64,000 nucleotides of DNA, from contig MKUE01000136.1 in NCBI GenBank assembly GCA_001897675.1, positions 46,431 through 110,430 of the forward strand, in the 5' to 3' direction. A program made the position numbers and the translations under genes. How positions within the stretch are numbered: the first letter of the stretch is position 1; every line of letters starts with the position of its first letter. Under the pieces are notes generated by a model. That model was not told the origin of the DNA, did no database searches, and was given only the letters and a program-made list of their open reading frames with translations. Shown here piece by piece: positions 19,367 through 27,778 of this stretch. The stretch is from Thiobacillus sp. 65-1059 (GTDB taxonomy: Bacteria > Pseudomonadota > Gammaproteobacteria > Burkholderiales > Thiobacillaceae).

Positions 19367-20703
19367 GCGCTTTCGCTTTCGCTGACGGCGACCTCGCCGC
19401 GCAGACTGTGCGGCAGGGCCTGGGTGATGACGACGTCGACGAAGCGGCCGATCAGGCGCGGCTGGCCGGCGAAGTTGACGATGCGGTTGTTGTCGGTGCG
19501 GCCGGCGAGTTCCTCGGCATTCTTGCGGGCGCGGCCTTCGACCAGCACGCGCTGCACGGTGCCGACCATGGCCTGGTTGACCCGCTGCGCCTGCGCCTCG
19601 ATCTGCGCCTGCAGACGCATCAGGCGCTGCGTCTTCAGTTCGGCCGGGACGTCGTCGGGGTAGTCCGATGCCGGGGTGCCGGGGCGCTTGCTGTAGATGA
19701 AGGAGAAGCTGGCGTCGAAGTCGAGTTCCTCGATCAGCTTCATGGTCGCCTCGAAATCGGCTTCGCTCTCGCCCGGGAAGCCGACGATGAAGTCCGACGA
19801 CAGACAGAGGCCGGGACGCCGTTCGCGCAATTTCCGCACGATCGACTTGAATTCTAGCACGCTGTGGCCGCGCTTCATCGCCGCGAGGATGCGGTCGGAG
19901 CCGGACTGCACCGGCAGGTGCAGGTGCGACACCAGCTTCGGCAGCGTGCCGTAGCACTCGATCAGGCGCTGCGTCATTTCGCGCGGATGGCTGGTGGTGT
20001 ACCTGATCCGTTCGATGCCGGGGATCTCGTGCACCATCTCCAGCAGGAAGGCGAAGTCGGCGCTGCCGCCGTCGTGCAGCGCGCCCTGGTAGGCGTTGAC
20101 GTTCTGCCCCAGGAGGGTGACTTCCTTCACCCCGCGCCCGGCCAGGTCGGACACTTCGGCGATGACGTCGTCGAACGGCCGCGAGACTTCCTCGCCGCGG
20201 GTGTAGGGGACGACGCAGAAGGTGCAGTACTTGGAACAGCCCTCCATGATCGAGACGAAGGCCGAGGCGCCTTCCACCCGCGCCGGCGGCAGGTGGTCGA
20301 ACTTCTCGATTTCGGGAAAGCTGATGTCGACCTGGGCGCGCCCGGTTTCGCGGCGCTGAGCGATCAGTTCGGGCAGGCGGTGCAGGGTCTGCGGGCCGAA
20401 CACCACGTCGACGAAGGGCGCGCGCGACACGATGGCCGCGCCCTCCTGGCTGGCCACGCAGCCGCCGACGCCGATGATGAGATTGGGGTTGGCCGCTTTC
20501 AGGTGGCGCACCCGGCCGAGGTCGTGGAACACCTTTTCCTGCGCCTTCTCGCGCACCGAGCAGGTGTTGAACAGGATGACGTCGGCGTCGTCCGGGGTGG
20601 ACGTCGGGGTCAGACCTTCGGCCAGATTGAGCACGTCGGCCATCTTGTCCGAGTCGTACTCGTTCATCTGGCAGCCGAAGGTTTTGATGTAGATTTTTTT
20701 CAT
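19363..20703 (-). CDS. miaB: tRNA-2-methylthio-N6-dimethylallyladenosine synthase
   Basis: A 446-residue radical-SAM methylthiotransferase that modifies A37 of tRNAs reading UNN codons. The N-terminal domain has its cluster cysteines ([36 protein letters not shown]). The radical-SAM motif is [17 protein letters not shown], and a TRAM domain closes the protein ([21 protein letters not shown]). It heads the operon with phoH, ybeY and corC; its stop overlaps the phoH TTG. Confidence 0.97.
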
Positions 20704-20770
20704 GAGTTTGCCGGGACAGTGAATAGACTGGGGGCAGGGTTTTCGCTGCGCACTGCGGCGAAAAGAAATG

Positions 20771-20847
20771 TGGTGGTGATGAGTGGACTTGAACCACCGA
20801 CCTACGGATTATGAATCCGTCGCTCTAACCGACTGAGCTACATCACC
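20771..20847 (-). tRNA. tRNA-Met (CAT), probably the elongator
   Basis: The minus strand folds into a complete cloverleaf. The acceptor stem is GGTGATG/CATCACC with encoded CCA (20771-20773), and the D arm is GCTC..GAGC. The anticodon loop ATTCATAAT has a CAT anticodon, and the T arm is GGTTCAAGTCC. The paired 1-72 position argues against the initiator. A tRNA-Ile2 (lysidine-modified CAT) cannot be fully excluded but the sequence looks like the elongator. Confidence 0.95.
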
Positions 20848-20937
20848 CTGGGGACTGCTTTCCCGGCGCAGGACCGCCGAAAAGGCGCGCATTTTAGCCG
20901 ACGCCGGCAGGGGCTGTCAAAGCACCCCTGCGCCCGC

Positions 20938-21492
20938 TCACTGCGGCCGCAGCCTGGCCAGTTCGTCGAGCAGGCTGATCAGCAGTTCGCGCCCCAGCGG
21001 CCCCATCCCGCCGACCAGCCGGTCGGCATCGCGCTCGCCGTTGACCAGACGGCGCATGCGTCCGCCCAAGAGCGCCATGTCGCCGCCCGCCTTCATCATC
21101 TGCTCGGCCATGTTGGCGAGCACCGACATCGCCTGCGCGTCGCCGCGCGCCGCGGCGTCAATCAGCGCGGCGAGGCCCGGCGCGGCGGCGCTGCCGTCGG
21201 GCTGGGCATCGAGCGGCGGCAGCGTGGCGGGATTGTCGATGCCGCCCAGGATGGCATCGAGCAGGATGGCGTCCTCCTCGTCCAGCCCCAGCTTGATCGA
21301 CGGATCGCGGCGGCCGTTGACGACGTGGCGCAGCGCGCCGGCCAGCCGCGCCCAGCCGGCCTGTTCGGCGGCGTCGAGCTGCTTCATCAGGTCGGGCAGC
21401 TGGCTGCGGTCGCGCAGCGCGTTGACCACGGTGTGGATGAATACGGCGTGAACGCGCAGGACTTGTTCGACGGCGGGAGGAAGCTGGGCCAT
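20938..21492 (-). CDS. Conserved hypothetical helical protein
   Basis: A 184-residue soluble, largely alpha-helical and acidic protein without recognisable motifs. Residues 80-103 form a Pro/Ala-rich linker between two helical halves. It is transcribed behind mscS and gluQ. Its ATG is preceded immediately by seven copies of a heptamer (TGACCCC on the coding strand), so no Shine-Dalgarno sequence is visible. Function is unknown. Confidence 0.65.
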   Translation of the reverse strand: MAQLPPAVEQVLRVHAVFIHTVVNALRDRSQLPDLMKQLDAAEQAGWARLAGALRHVVNGRRDPSIKLGLDEEDAILLDAILGGIDNPATLPPLDAQPDGSAAAPGLAALIDAAARGDAQAMSVLANMAEQMMKAGGDMALLGGRMRRLVNGERDADRLVGGMGPLGRELLISLLDELARLRPQ

Positions 21493-21493
21493 G

Positions 21494-21547
21494 TCAGGGG
21501 TCAGGGGTCAGGGGTCAGGGGTCAGGGGTCAGGGGTCAGGGGTCAGG
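21494..21547. repeat. Heptamer tandem repeat (TCAGGGG)7
   Basis: Seven perfect copies of TCAGGGG (21494-21542) plus a partial eighth fill the gap between the gluQ stop and the next ATG on the minus strand. The last copy supplies the gluQ stop codon (TCA on this strand at 21536-21538). Copy number changes would move the downstream ATG relative to gluQ without altering either protein. Confidence 0.95.
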
Positions 21548-22462
21548 CAAATTGTCGGGCGCCTGGGCGGGATTGGCAACCGCCGGCCGGGTCGGCACGT
21601 TTTCGATCCGCCAGTGCTCGCTTGCCCACGCCAGCAGTTCGGCCGGCTCGGCACCCTCCAGCTCAACCGGGGGCGGGTGCCCGAGCGCGGCGAGGGCCTG
21701 CGCCAGCATGGCGCCCCGCCCGCTCGCAGGCAGGGCGGGGGCCAGGGTCTGTTTCGACAGCTTCTGTCCGGCGGCATTGGTGACGAGCGGCACATGGGCG
21801 TAGGCCGGCAGGGGCAAGCCCAGCAGCCTTTGCAGGTAGATCTGGCGCGGCGTGTTCCACAACAGGTCGGCGCCGCGCACCACGTGGGTGATGCCCTGGA
21901 AGGCATCGTCCACCACCACCGCCAGCTGGTAGGCGAACAGCCCGTCGGCGCGCCTGACGATGAAGTCGCCGACCTCGTGCGCCAGATTCTGCTGCAGCTC
22001 GCCCTGGATGCGGTCGCAAAAGTGTGTACTCACATCCGGCGAGCGCACGCGCCATGCACGTGCGGCTGCGCCCGACGGCAGCCCGGCCCTGCAGGTGCCG
22101 GGATAGATGATCTCGCCCTCGTGGTTGCGCAGCGCCTGCGCAAGCTGGCTGCGGCTGCAGGCGCAGGGATAGACCGCGCCGAGGGCTTTCAGCTCATCCA
22201 GCGCCGCGGCGTAGGCGTCGTCGCGCTGCGATTGATGGAGCACCGCGCCATCCCAGTGCAAGCCATAGGCTTCCAGCTGGCGCAGGATGGTGGCGGCCGC
22301 GCCGGGCTCGCAGCGCGGACGGTCGAGGTCTTCCATGCGCACCAGCCAGCGCCCGCCAACCGCGCGGGCGTCGAGAAAGCTCGCCACTGCGGCGACCAGC
22401 GAGCCGGCATGCAGGGGGCCGGTGGGCGACGGCGCGAAGCGCCCGATGTAGGTGCCGCTCAA
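21536..22462 (-). CDS. gluQ: Glutamyl-Q tRNA(Asp) synthetase
   Basis: A 308-residue truncated GluRS paralogue that attaches glutamate to queuosine of tRNA(Asp). It has the HIGH-like [15 protein letters not shown], the zinc cysteines YPCACSR...YPGTCR and the KMSKS-like QKLSKQT, and lacks the anticodon-binding half of GluRS, as expected. I chose the TTG at 22462, which overlaps the mscS stop (TTGA) and gives the usual N-terminus [12 protein letters not shown]. The last codons and the stop are made by the heptamer repeat. Confidence 0.94.
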   Translation of the reverse strand: MSGTYIGRFAPSPTGPLHAGSLVAAVASFLDARAVGGRWLVRMEDLDRPRCEPGAAATILRQLEAYGLHWDGAVLHQSQRDDAYAAALDELKALGAVYPCACSRSQLAQALRNHEGEIIYPGTCRAGLPSGAAARAWRVRSPDVSTHFCDRIQGELQQNLAHEVGDFIVRRADGLFAYQLAVVVDDAFQGITHVVRGADLLWNTPRQIYLQRLLGLPLPAYAHVPLVTNAAGQKLSKQTLAPALPASGRGAMLAQALAALGHPPPVELEGAEPAELLAWASEHWRIENVPTRPAVANPAQAPDNLPDP

Positions 22463-23277
22463 GCCGCGCGGGTGAGCATCAGCTGGGCCGGCATCGGCGC
22501 CGGGAAGCCGGCCTCGGCGAGCGCTTCGCGGATGACGCGGTTGCCGTCGAAATACACCTGCCAGTAATGGTCGGTATGGCAGAACGGGCGTACCGCCAGC
22601 ACCGGGCCGACCAGGTTGAATTCGAGGATTTCGACCTCCACCGCCGGCTCGGCCAGCACGTTGGGAATCGCCTGCAGCTTGTCGCGCAGCAGCTGCATGG
22701 CGGCGACGTGGTCGGCGCTGCCTGCGAGCTGGCATTTCAGCTCAACGCGGCGGAAGGCGTTGGTGCTGAAATTCTGGATGGTGTCGCCGAAGATCTTGCC
22801 GTTGCCGACGATGGTGAACACGTTGTCCGGGGTGTCGAGGCCGGTGGCGAACAGGCCGATTTCCCTGACCGTGCCGGTGACGCCGCCGGCGGTGATGAAG
22901 TCGCCCACCTTGAACGGCTTCAGCACGATGAGGAAGGCGCCCGCCGCCAGGTTGGACAGCAGCCCGCCCCAGGCGGCGCCGATGGCGATGCCGATGCCGG
23001 CGACCAGGGCGGCGAAGGTCGTCGTCTGCACCCCGAAGTAGCCGAGAATGGCGACCACCAGCACGATGTTGAGGGTGACCGCGACGAAGCTGCCGATGTA
23101 GCGCATCAGCGTGGGGTCGACCTTCTGCCGGTGCAGCGCGCCCTGCAGCATGCGCCCGACCAGGCCGATCAGCCAGCGGCCGATGATCCAGAAGGCGATC
23201 GCGGCGAGGATTTTCATTCCGGCCTCGGTGGCGTAAGCGGCGGCGATTTCGGTATAGCGCTGGATGTCCTTGTCCAT
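22459..23277 (-). CDS. mscS: Small-conductance mechanosensitive channel (MscS family)
   Basis: A 272-residue inner-membrane channel that opens on hypo-osmotic shock. Three N-terminal membrane segments (about 17-40, 57-80, 88-115) lead into the glycine/alanine-rich pore helix ([22 protein letters not shown]), then the beta domain beginning [20 protein letters not shown]. Length is close to E. coli MscS (286). Its stop overlaps the gluQ TTG. Confidence 0.93.
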   Translation of the reverse strand: MDKDIQRYTEIAAAYATEAGMKILAAIAFWIIGRWLIGLVGRMLQGALHRQKVDPTLMRYIGSFVAVTLNIVLVVAILGYFGVQTTTFAALVAGIGIAIGAAWGGLLSNLAAGAFLIVLKPFKVGDFITAGGVTGTVREIGLFATGLDTPDNVFTIVGNGKIFGDTIQNFSTNAFRRVELKCQLAGSADHVAAMQLLRDKLQAIPNVLAEPAVEVEILEFNLVGPVLAVRPFCHTDHYWQVYFDGNRVIREALAEAGFPAPMPAQLMLTRAA

Positions 23278-23369
23278 CTCGGTCTCCCTGAAGACTGAAT
23301 CAAACGATCATGGCATGTCTGATAAAGGATAGTCCGCGCGGCGGAATTCGGACGACTCCGGCATCGCAT

Positions 23370-24008
23370 CTAGAAATCGATGCCGGGCTGCGCCTTCACC
23401 CCCGCGCGGAACGCGTGCTTCTGGTCGGCGACGACCGACACCGTGTCGGCCAGTTCGGTCAGCGCATCCGGCGCGGCGCGCCCGGTGACGACGACATGCT
23501 GCATGGCCGGGCGCTGCGCCAGCGCGTCGAGCACGCTGTCGCTGTCGAGATAGCCATAGCTCAGCAGATAGGTCAGCTCGTCCAGCACCACCAGCTGATA
23601 CGCCGGATCGGCGAGCATGCGCGCGGCGATTTCCCAGCCGCGCGCGGCGGTGGCGATATCCTGCTCGCGGTTCTGCGTGTCCCAGGTGAAGCCGTCGCCG
23701 GTGACGTGCCATTCGACGCCGGACTGCGTGCCGAGGAAGGCCTCCTCGCCGGTGTCGGTGCGGCTCTTGATGAACTGCACCACGCCGACCTTCATGCCGT
23801 GGCCGAGCGCGCGCGCGACCATGCCGAAGGCCGCGGTGCTCTTGCCCTTGCCGTTGCCGGTGACGACGAGCAGCAGCCCGCGCTCGTCGCTGGCGGCGGC
23901 GACGGCAGCGTCGATCAGCGCCTTCTTGCGCGCCATGCGGGCGGCGTGGCGGGCATTTCCGGACGCCTCGCCTGCAGTCCTGCCGGAATTGGATTGCGAA
24001 TCAGCCAT
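23370..24008 (-). CDS. cobO: Cob(I)yrinic acid a,c-diamide adenosyltransferase
   Basis: A 212-residue CobA/CobO/BtuR-type enzyme that adenosylates cobalamin precursors or salvaged corrinoids. The modified P-loop is VVTGNGKGKSTAAFGMVARA, followed by QFIKSRTDTGEEAFL and LDELTYLLSYGYLD. A charged 30-residue N-terminal extension is typical. It follows the riboswitch-controlled TonB receptor by 71 bases on the same strand, so uptake and adenosylation are probably co-regulated by B12. Confidence 0.95.
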   Translation of the reverse strand: MADSQSNSGRTAGEASGNARHAARMARKKALIDAAVAAASDERGLLLVVTGNGKGKSTAAFGMVARALGHGMKVGVVQFIKSRTDTGEEAFLGTQSGVEWHVTGDGFTWDTQNREQDIATAARGWEIAARMLADPAYQLVVLDELTYLLSYGYLDSDSVLDALAQRPAMQHVVVTGRAAPDALTELADTVSVVADQKHAFRAGVKAQPGIDF

Positions 24009-24079
24009 ATCTTTTCCTTTTCAGTCCAGCCGGGGCAAAGAGGCCCCAGCCCGGCTTCAGGCCGGCTGACCGTGCAGGG

Positions 24080-26095
24080 TCAGCGGAAATCGTAGCGCGC
24101 ACTGACGGCGTAAGTCCTGCGGTCGGCCGGGTAGTAAAAAGTGTCGTTCGCAAGAATGTCCATATTGAAGCCATAGCCCGCGTACGCAGCATACTTCTCG
24201 TCAGTCGCATTGAGGATCTTGGCATCGATCTTCCAGTCACGAATTTGCCAACTCGCCATCAAGTCAAGCTTGGTGTAGGCCGCCAGGCGGCCCGCCTCGT
24301 TCGCATAATCATCGCCGTACCGCCGCTCGCCCACATAATTCAAGCGCGCGGAATAGGCTGCATTCGCTGTCGCGCTCCAGGTCAAACCGGCGCTCGCCTG
24401 CACCCTGGGCACCAAAGGCAGCGCCTTGCCGGCGTAGACACCGCCCCGAATCTCGGCGTCTTCGAGCGTCACGCCGAAATGTCCGCGCAGGCTGTCGGTT
24501 AATCCCAGACTTGCGCTCAACTCGCTTCCCAGACGCCGCGTCCTATCCACGTTCATGTTGCCGCCCATGGGGTCTGAGGTAATTTCGTCCTTCAGATTCT
24601 GCTGATAAATGCTCAAGGAAAGGCTGCCGCGGGCGACTTGCTTCGATGCGCCGATTTCATAAACCGTCCCGTGCTGGGGGCTCAGACCAAGGGCAAAGAC
24701 GGGATCCCAGGTAATCGGATCGAGCCCATACAGTTCGTCGGTATTGGGGAAGCGGTAGGTCGTCCCGACCCTACCGTAGACTTTCCAGCCTTCGGCCAGA
24801 TAACTTATCCCCGCCTCGTAAGCCTCGCGTGTGTCGACGGAATGACCGGACATCGCGGGCCGGTGCCAGCCCGTGTGATCCGTGTACTCCGACTGGCTTG
24901 CCGACTGCTTCAGCCGTTGGGCGCGCACGCCGAGCGTCAATGCCAAGCGCTCGCCAAGCTCCGTGATGTTCTGTGCATAAACAGCATGGCTCGTCTGGGT
25001 CGCGTCCTGCGTGTAGGACTGGTTCCCGGTCGGCGCGGTCAGGCTGTCCGTCGTCCCCCTGAAATAGTCGTATCCCAGCGTGGCGCGATTGCCCAGTCCG
25101 CCGAGCCGATGCCTGATTTTGAGCTTGGGGCTGAAGGAAACGAAGTCGCGCGACAGGTCGCGGGTTTGTTCAACCGGATTGGTCGCATCGCTGTAACCGC
25201 TGCGTTCGTCCCTGGACAGCACCAGGTCGGCGTCCAGCGCCACGTCCGCAGACAGATTGACCGCCACCCCCGGACGAATCCTGAAACCATCGCGGTCCGA
25301 CCTATCGCCCGGATGGCGCGACTTTGTGGGATCGGCCAGATACTCGGCGCTCCAGAGGCCGCCTGGCAGCCCCAATTCCTCCTTGAAGGCTGCCAGGTCA
25401 ACGAATCCGCGCACACGCCCTTGATTCAGGAAATTGATTCTGCCGCCCAAGGAGTAGCGCTCCTGGTCACTGTTGGTCCGCCAGCCGTCGCTGGCGCCAT
25501 ATTGGAAATACAGGCTTGCATCGACCGGACCTGCAGCCCCACCCGTCTGCAGGCTCAGCTCACGCAAGCCGTGGCTGCCACCGCCGATGCTGGCATAGCG
25601 TGCGTCCACCGTCTTCTTGGTGATGATGTTGACCACGCCTCCGCTCGAGCGGTCACCGTACAGGACGGTTCCGCTCCCCGGCATGACCTCGATGCGCTCG
25701 ATGCTCGGCAGCGGGATCAAGGACCAGTCGATCGACCCGGAATCGATTGGATTCAGCCTTTGGCCGTTGAGCAACACGAGCGTATTGCTGGTGGCCGTCC
25801 CTCCGCTACCCGCACCCCGCAAGCCAACCGTGGAATCGATGCCGAGTGCCCCGTATAGGGGAACGACCGTGGCCCCCGCGGTTCCGGCCAGAATATCGGG
25901 GACGCTCGTTGCGGGCATCCGCTCAATATCCTGCCGGGTAATCACGGCGAGACTGGCGGGTGTTCGGGGAGATTGCTCTTCGAAGCGCGTCGGCGTAACG
26001 ACGATGGTATCCCAGACATATTCCGGCAAGGCTTCCGCGTGGACGGGCGAAGCGAGGGCGACGCCGAGGGCGAGCGCGAGAGGGGTTTGACGCAT
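24080..26095 (-). CDS. btuB: TonB-dependent outer-membrane receptor, probably for cobalamin (BtuB-like)
   Basis: A 671-residue outer-membrane receptor. A signal peptide (cleaved after VHA) is followed by a TonB-box-like IVVTPTRFEEQ, a plug domain (VITRQDIERMPATSVPDIL...VLLNGQRLNPIDSGSIDWSLIPL) and a 22-strand barrel ending in YAVSARYDFR with the terminal aromatic-basic pattern. A cobalamin riboswitch upstream and cobO downstream indicate a corrinoid as substrate. No btuFCD transporter is present in the window. Confidence 0.92.
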   Translation of the reverse strand: MRQTPLALALGVALASPVHAEALPEYVWDTIVVTPTRFEEQSPRTPASLAVITRQDIERMPATSVPDILAGTAGATVVPLYGALGIDSTVGLRGAGSGGTATSNTLVLLNGQRLNPIDSGSIDWSLIPLPSIERIEVMPGSGTVLYGDRSSGGVVNIITKKTVDARYASIGGGSHGLRELSLQTGGAAGPVDASLYFQYGASDGWRTNSDQERYSLGGRINFLNQGRVRGFVDLAAFKEELGLPGGLWSAEYLADPTKSRHPGDRSDRDGFRIRPGVAVNLSADVALDADLVLSRDERSGYSDATNPVEQTRDLSRDFVSFSPKLKIRHRLGGLGNRATLGYDYFRGTTDSLTAPTGNQSYTQDATQTSHAVYAQNITELGERLALTLGVRAQRLKQSASQSEYTDHTGWHRPAMSGHSVDTREAYEAGISYLAEGWKVYGRVGTTYRFPNTDELYGLDPITWDPVFALGLSPQHGTVYEIGASKQVARGSLSLSIYQQNLKDEITSDPMGGNMNVDRTRRLGSELSASLGLTDSLRGHFGVTLEDAEIRGGVYAGKALPLVPRVQASAGLTWSATANAAYSARLNYVGERRYGDDYANEAGRLAAYTKLDLMASWQIRDWKIDAKILNATDEKYAAYAGYGFNMDILANDTFYYPADRRTYAVSARYDFR

Positions 26096-26159
26096 GATGA
26101 ATTCCGGTTTGGGCGCCCGCTTCCCCGCAGGCGCGTTGCACGATCCGCTGGGCGACTTC

Positions 26160-26346
26160 CGTCGCGACAGGGCTCAGGCCGGTATCCGGGCTCGCGCTTG
26201 AAGTGCATCGCCTTCCCGGGCGAACCCAGTGGCGGTGTGATGGACCGTTTAGCGCTTACCGTTGCGGGGGCAGCACAGGCATGGCGGCAAAGCCGCGCAC
26301 CTGTTTCCCGTTTACCCTCGGCGGCGGAAAGCCGCGTCGGCACCTG
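26160..26346 (-). promoter_or_regulatory. Cobalamin riboswitch
   Basis: On the minus strand the leader has GGGAAACAGGTG, GCCGCCATGCCTGTGCTGCCCCCGC, AACGGTAAGCG and the B12 box GCCACTGGGTTCGCCCGGGAAGGC (box core at 26227-26233 on the other strand). It ends about 65 bases before the receptor start. A minus-strand TATAAT at 26356-26361 is a likely -10; the -35 is weak. Confidence 0.93.
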
Positions 26347-26462
26347 AAGGCGCGCATTATACGGATCGGATTGAGCGGCCGCACATCGCCCCCTGCGGAA
26401 GCGTCGCTGCGCAGCAGCGGGGCACCCACCGGCGTATCCCTTGCAGATGCTATAGTCCCGCA

Positions 26463-26660
26463 ATGCAAGCCGAACTCGACACCCTCGAAGCCAAAATCCG
26501 CCAGGTGGCCACGCTTTGCCACGCGCTGCGGCAGGAAAACATCGCCCTGCGCCAGCAGCTGCTGGCCGCGCAGCAGGACAACAAGCAGCTGACGGCGCGG
26601 CTGGACGCCGCCAAAGCCCGGCTGCAGGCGCTGCTCGAAACGCTGCCGGAGGACCTGTGA
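26463..26660 (+). CDS. ZapB-like small coiled-coil protein (TIGR02449 type)
   Basis: A 65-residue protein that is almost one continuous coiled coil (AELDTLEAKIRQVATLCHAL...ARLDAAKARLQALLETL) with leucines in a/d spacing. It precedes zapA with a one-base overlap (TGATG), as the TIGR02449 family does in many beta- and gammaproteobacteria. A role with the FtsZ ring is inferred from this position. Confidence 0.85.
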   Translation: MQAELDTLEAKIRQVATLCHALRQENIALRQQLLAAQQDNKQLTARLDAAKARLQALLETLPEDL

Positions 26661-26962
26661 TGGCTGCACCGCGTTCCATCGACATCCATATTCTGGGCCG
26701 CGCCTACAAGGTGGCGTGCTCGCGCGAGGAAGAATCCGCGCTGATCGCGGCGGCCGGTTACCTGGACGAAAAAATGCGCGAGATCCGCGACAAGAGCAAG
26801 GTGATCGGCGCCGAGCGCATCGCCATCATGGCGGGACTCAACCTGGCGCACGACCTGCTGACCCAGGGCGGCGGCAGCCTGGTCGAGGAAGCGCGCACGC
26901 GCCTGACGCATTGCAACGGCCTGCTCGACGCGGTGCTGGAAGATCAGGACAAACTCTTCTAA
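26660..26962 (+). CDS. zapA: Cell division protein ZapA
   Basis: A 100-residue FtsZ-ring associated protein. The N-terminal globular part carries RSIDIHILGRAYKVACSREEESALIAAAGYLDEKMREIR; the C-terminal half is a coiled coil for dimer/tetramer formation. The ATG at 26660 overlaps the stop of the previous gene by one base. 6S RNA and a formyl-THF cyclo-ligase follow, the classical order. Confidence 0.95.
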   Translation: MAAPRSIDIHILGRAYKVACSREEESALIAAAGYLDEKMREIRDKSKVIGAERIAIMAGLNLAHDLLTQGGGSLVEEARTRLTHCNGLLDAVLEDQDKLF

Positions 26963-26969
26963 ACTGGCG

Positions 26970-27155
26970 TTGTTCCCTGCGGTGTTCGAGGCTGGTTGCA
27001 ATTTCTCTGAACCAATGCATACGTGCAAGGCTGCGGTCTATTCCGATGCGGGTGTGCGCGTGACATGTCTCATGTGCCCAAAGTGTCTTTGAACGCGGCC
27101 GTCTTGAACCCAGGTTCAAGAGTCCGCAGCCAGTCACGGCACAGGCGGGGAACCC
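26970..27155 (+). ncRNA. ssrS: 6S RNA
   Basis: About 185 bases between zapA and the cyclo-ligase gene. The ends pair (GTTCCCTGC at 26972-26980 with GCGGGGAAC at 27145-27153). The segment CTTGAACCCAGGTTCAAG is the conserved hairpin of the 3' arm, and ATTTCTCTGA is near the 5' side. The position is the standard one. 6S RNA binds sigma-70 RNA polymerase holoenzyme in stationary phase. Confidence 0.92.
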
Positions 27156-27165
27156 TCATTTCCTG

Positions 27166-27756
27166 ATGGATAAATACACCCTGCGACGCCAACTCAAGGC
27201 CGCGCGCAACGCGATGCGGCCGGCCCAGCGCCGTCACGCCGCGCGCGCGTCGCTGCGGCTGGCGCTGCGCCACGGCCTGCTGCTGCGCGCGCAACGCATC
27301 GGTTTCTATCTGCCGCAGGGCGGCGAATTCGACGTCCACCCCCTGCTCAATCAGGCGCTGTGCATGCGGCGCGACTGCTATCTGCCGATTCTGCCGCGCC
27401 GCGGGCGGGTGATGCGCTTCGGGCGTGTCGGGCGCGACACGCGCATGTCGCCGAACCGCTACGGCATTCCCGAGCCGCTGGATGCAAGGCCGCTGCGCGC
27501 GCGCCAGCTCGACCTGCTGCTGATGCCGCTGGTGGGGTTCGATCTGCAGGGCCGTCGCCTGGGGATGGGCGGCGGCTACTACGATGCGACACTGGCTTTC
27601 ATGCAGCACCGGCGGCTGTGGCGCAAGCCGCGCCTGGTGGGCGTCGCCTACGAATGCCAGCGGGTGGAGGCGCTGCCGCACGAACCGTGGGACATGCCGC
27701 TCGACGCGGTGCTGACCGAGCGCCGGCTGCACCGCTTCGACTCGACCCCTCGCTGA
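27166..27756 (+). CDS. 5-formyltetrahydrofolate cyclo-ligase
   Basis: A 196-residue enzyme (YgfA family) that uses ATP to convert 5-formyl-THF to methenyl-THF. It begins with the basic LRRQLKAARNAM substrate loop; later FYLPQGGEFDVHPL and the nucleotide-binding LGMGGGYYDATLAF are conserved. It lies about 10 bases after 6S RNA and is probably made from the processed 6S read-through transcript, as in E. coli. Confidence 0.95.
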   Translation: MDKYTLRRQLKAARNAMRPAQRRHAARASLRLALRHGLLLRAQRIGFYLPQGGEFDVHPLLNQALCMRRDCYLPILPRRGRVMRFGRVGRDTRMSPNRYGIPEPLDARPLRARQLDLLLMPLVGFDLQGRRLGMGGGYYDATLAFMQHRRLWRKPRLVGVAYECQRVEALPHEPWDMPLDAVLTERRLHRFDSTPR

Positions 27757-27778
27757 ACCGGCGTCAGCCAGGCGGCAT

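Noticed and set aside
21494-21547. The heptamer array as a CRISPR.
   Set aside because: The units are contiguous 7-mers without spacers; no cas genes are present. No CRISPR was seen in the window.
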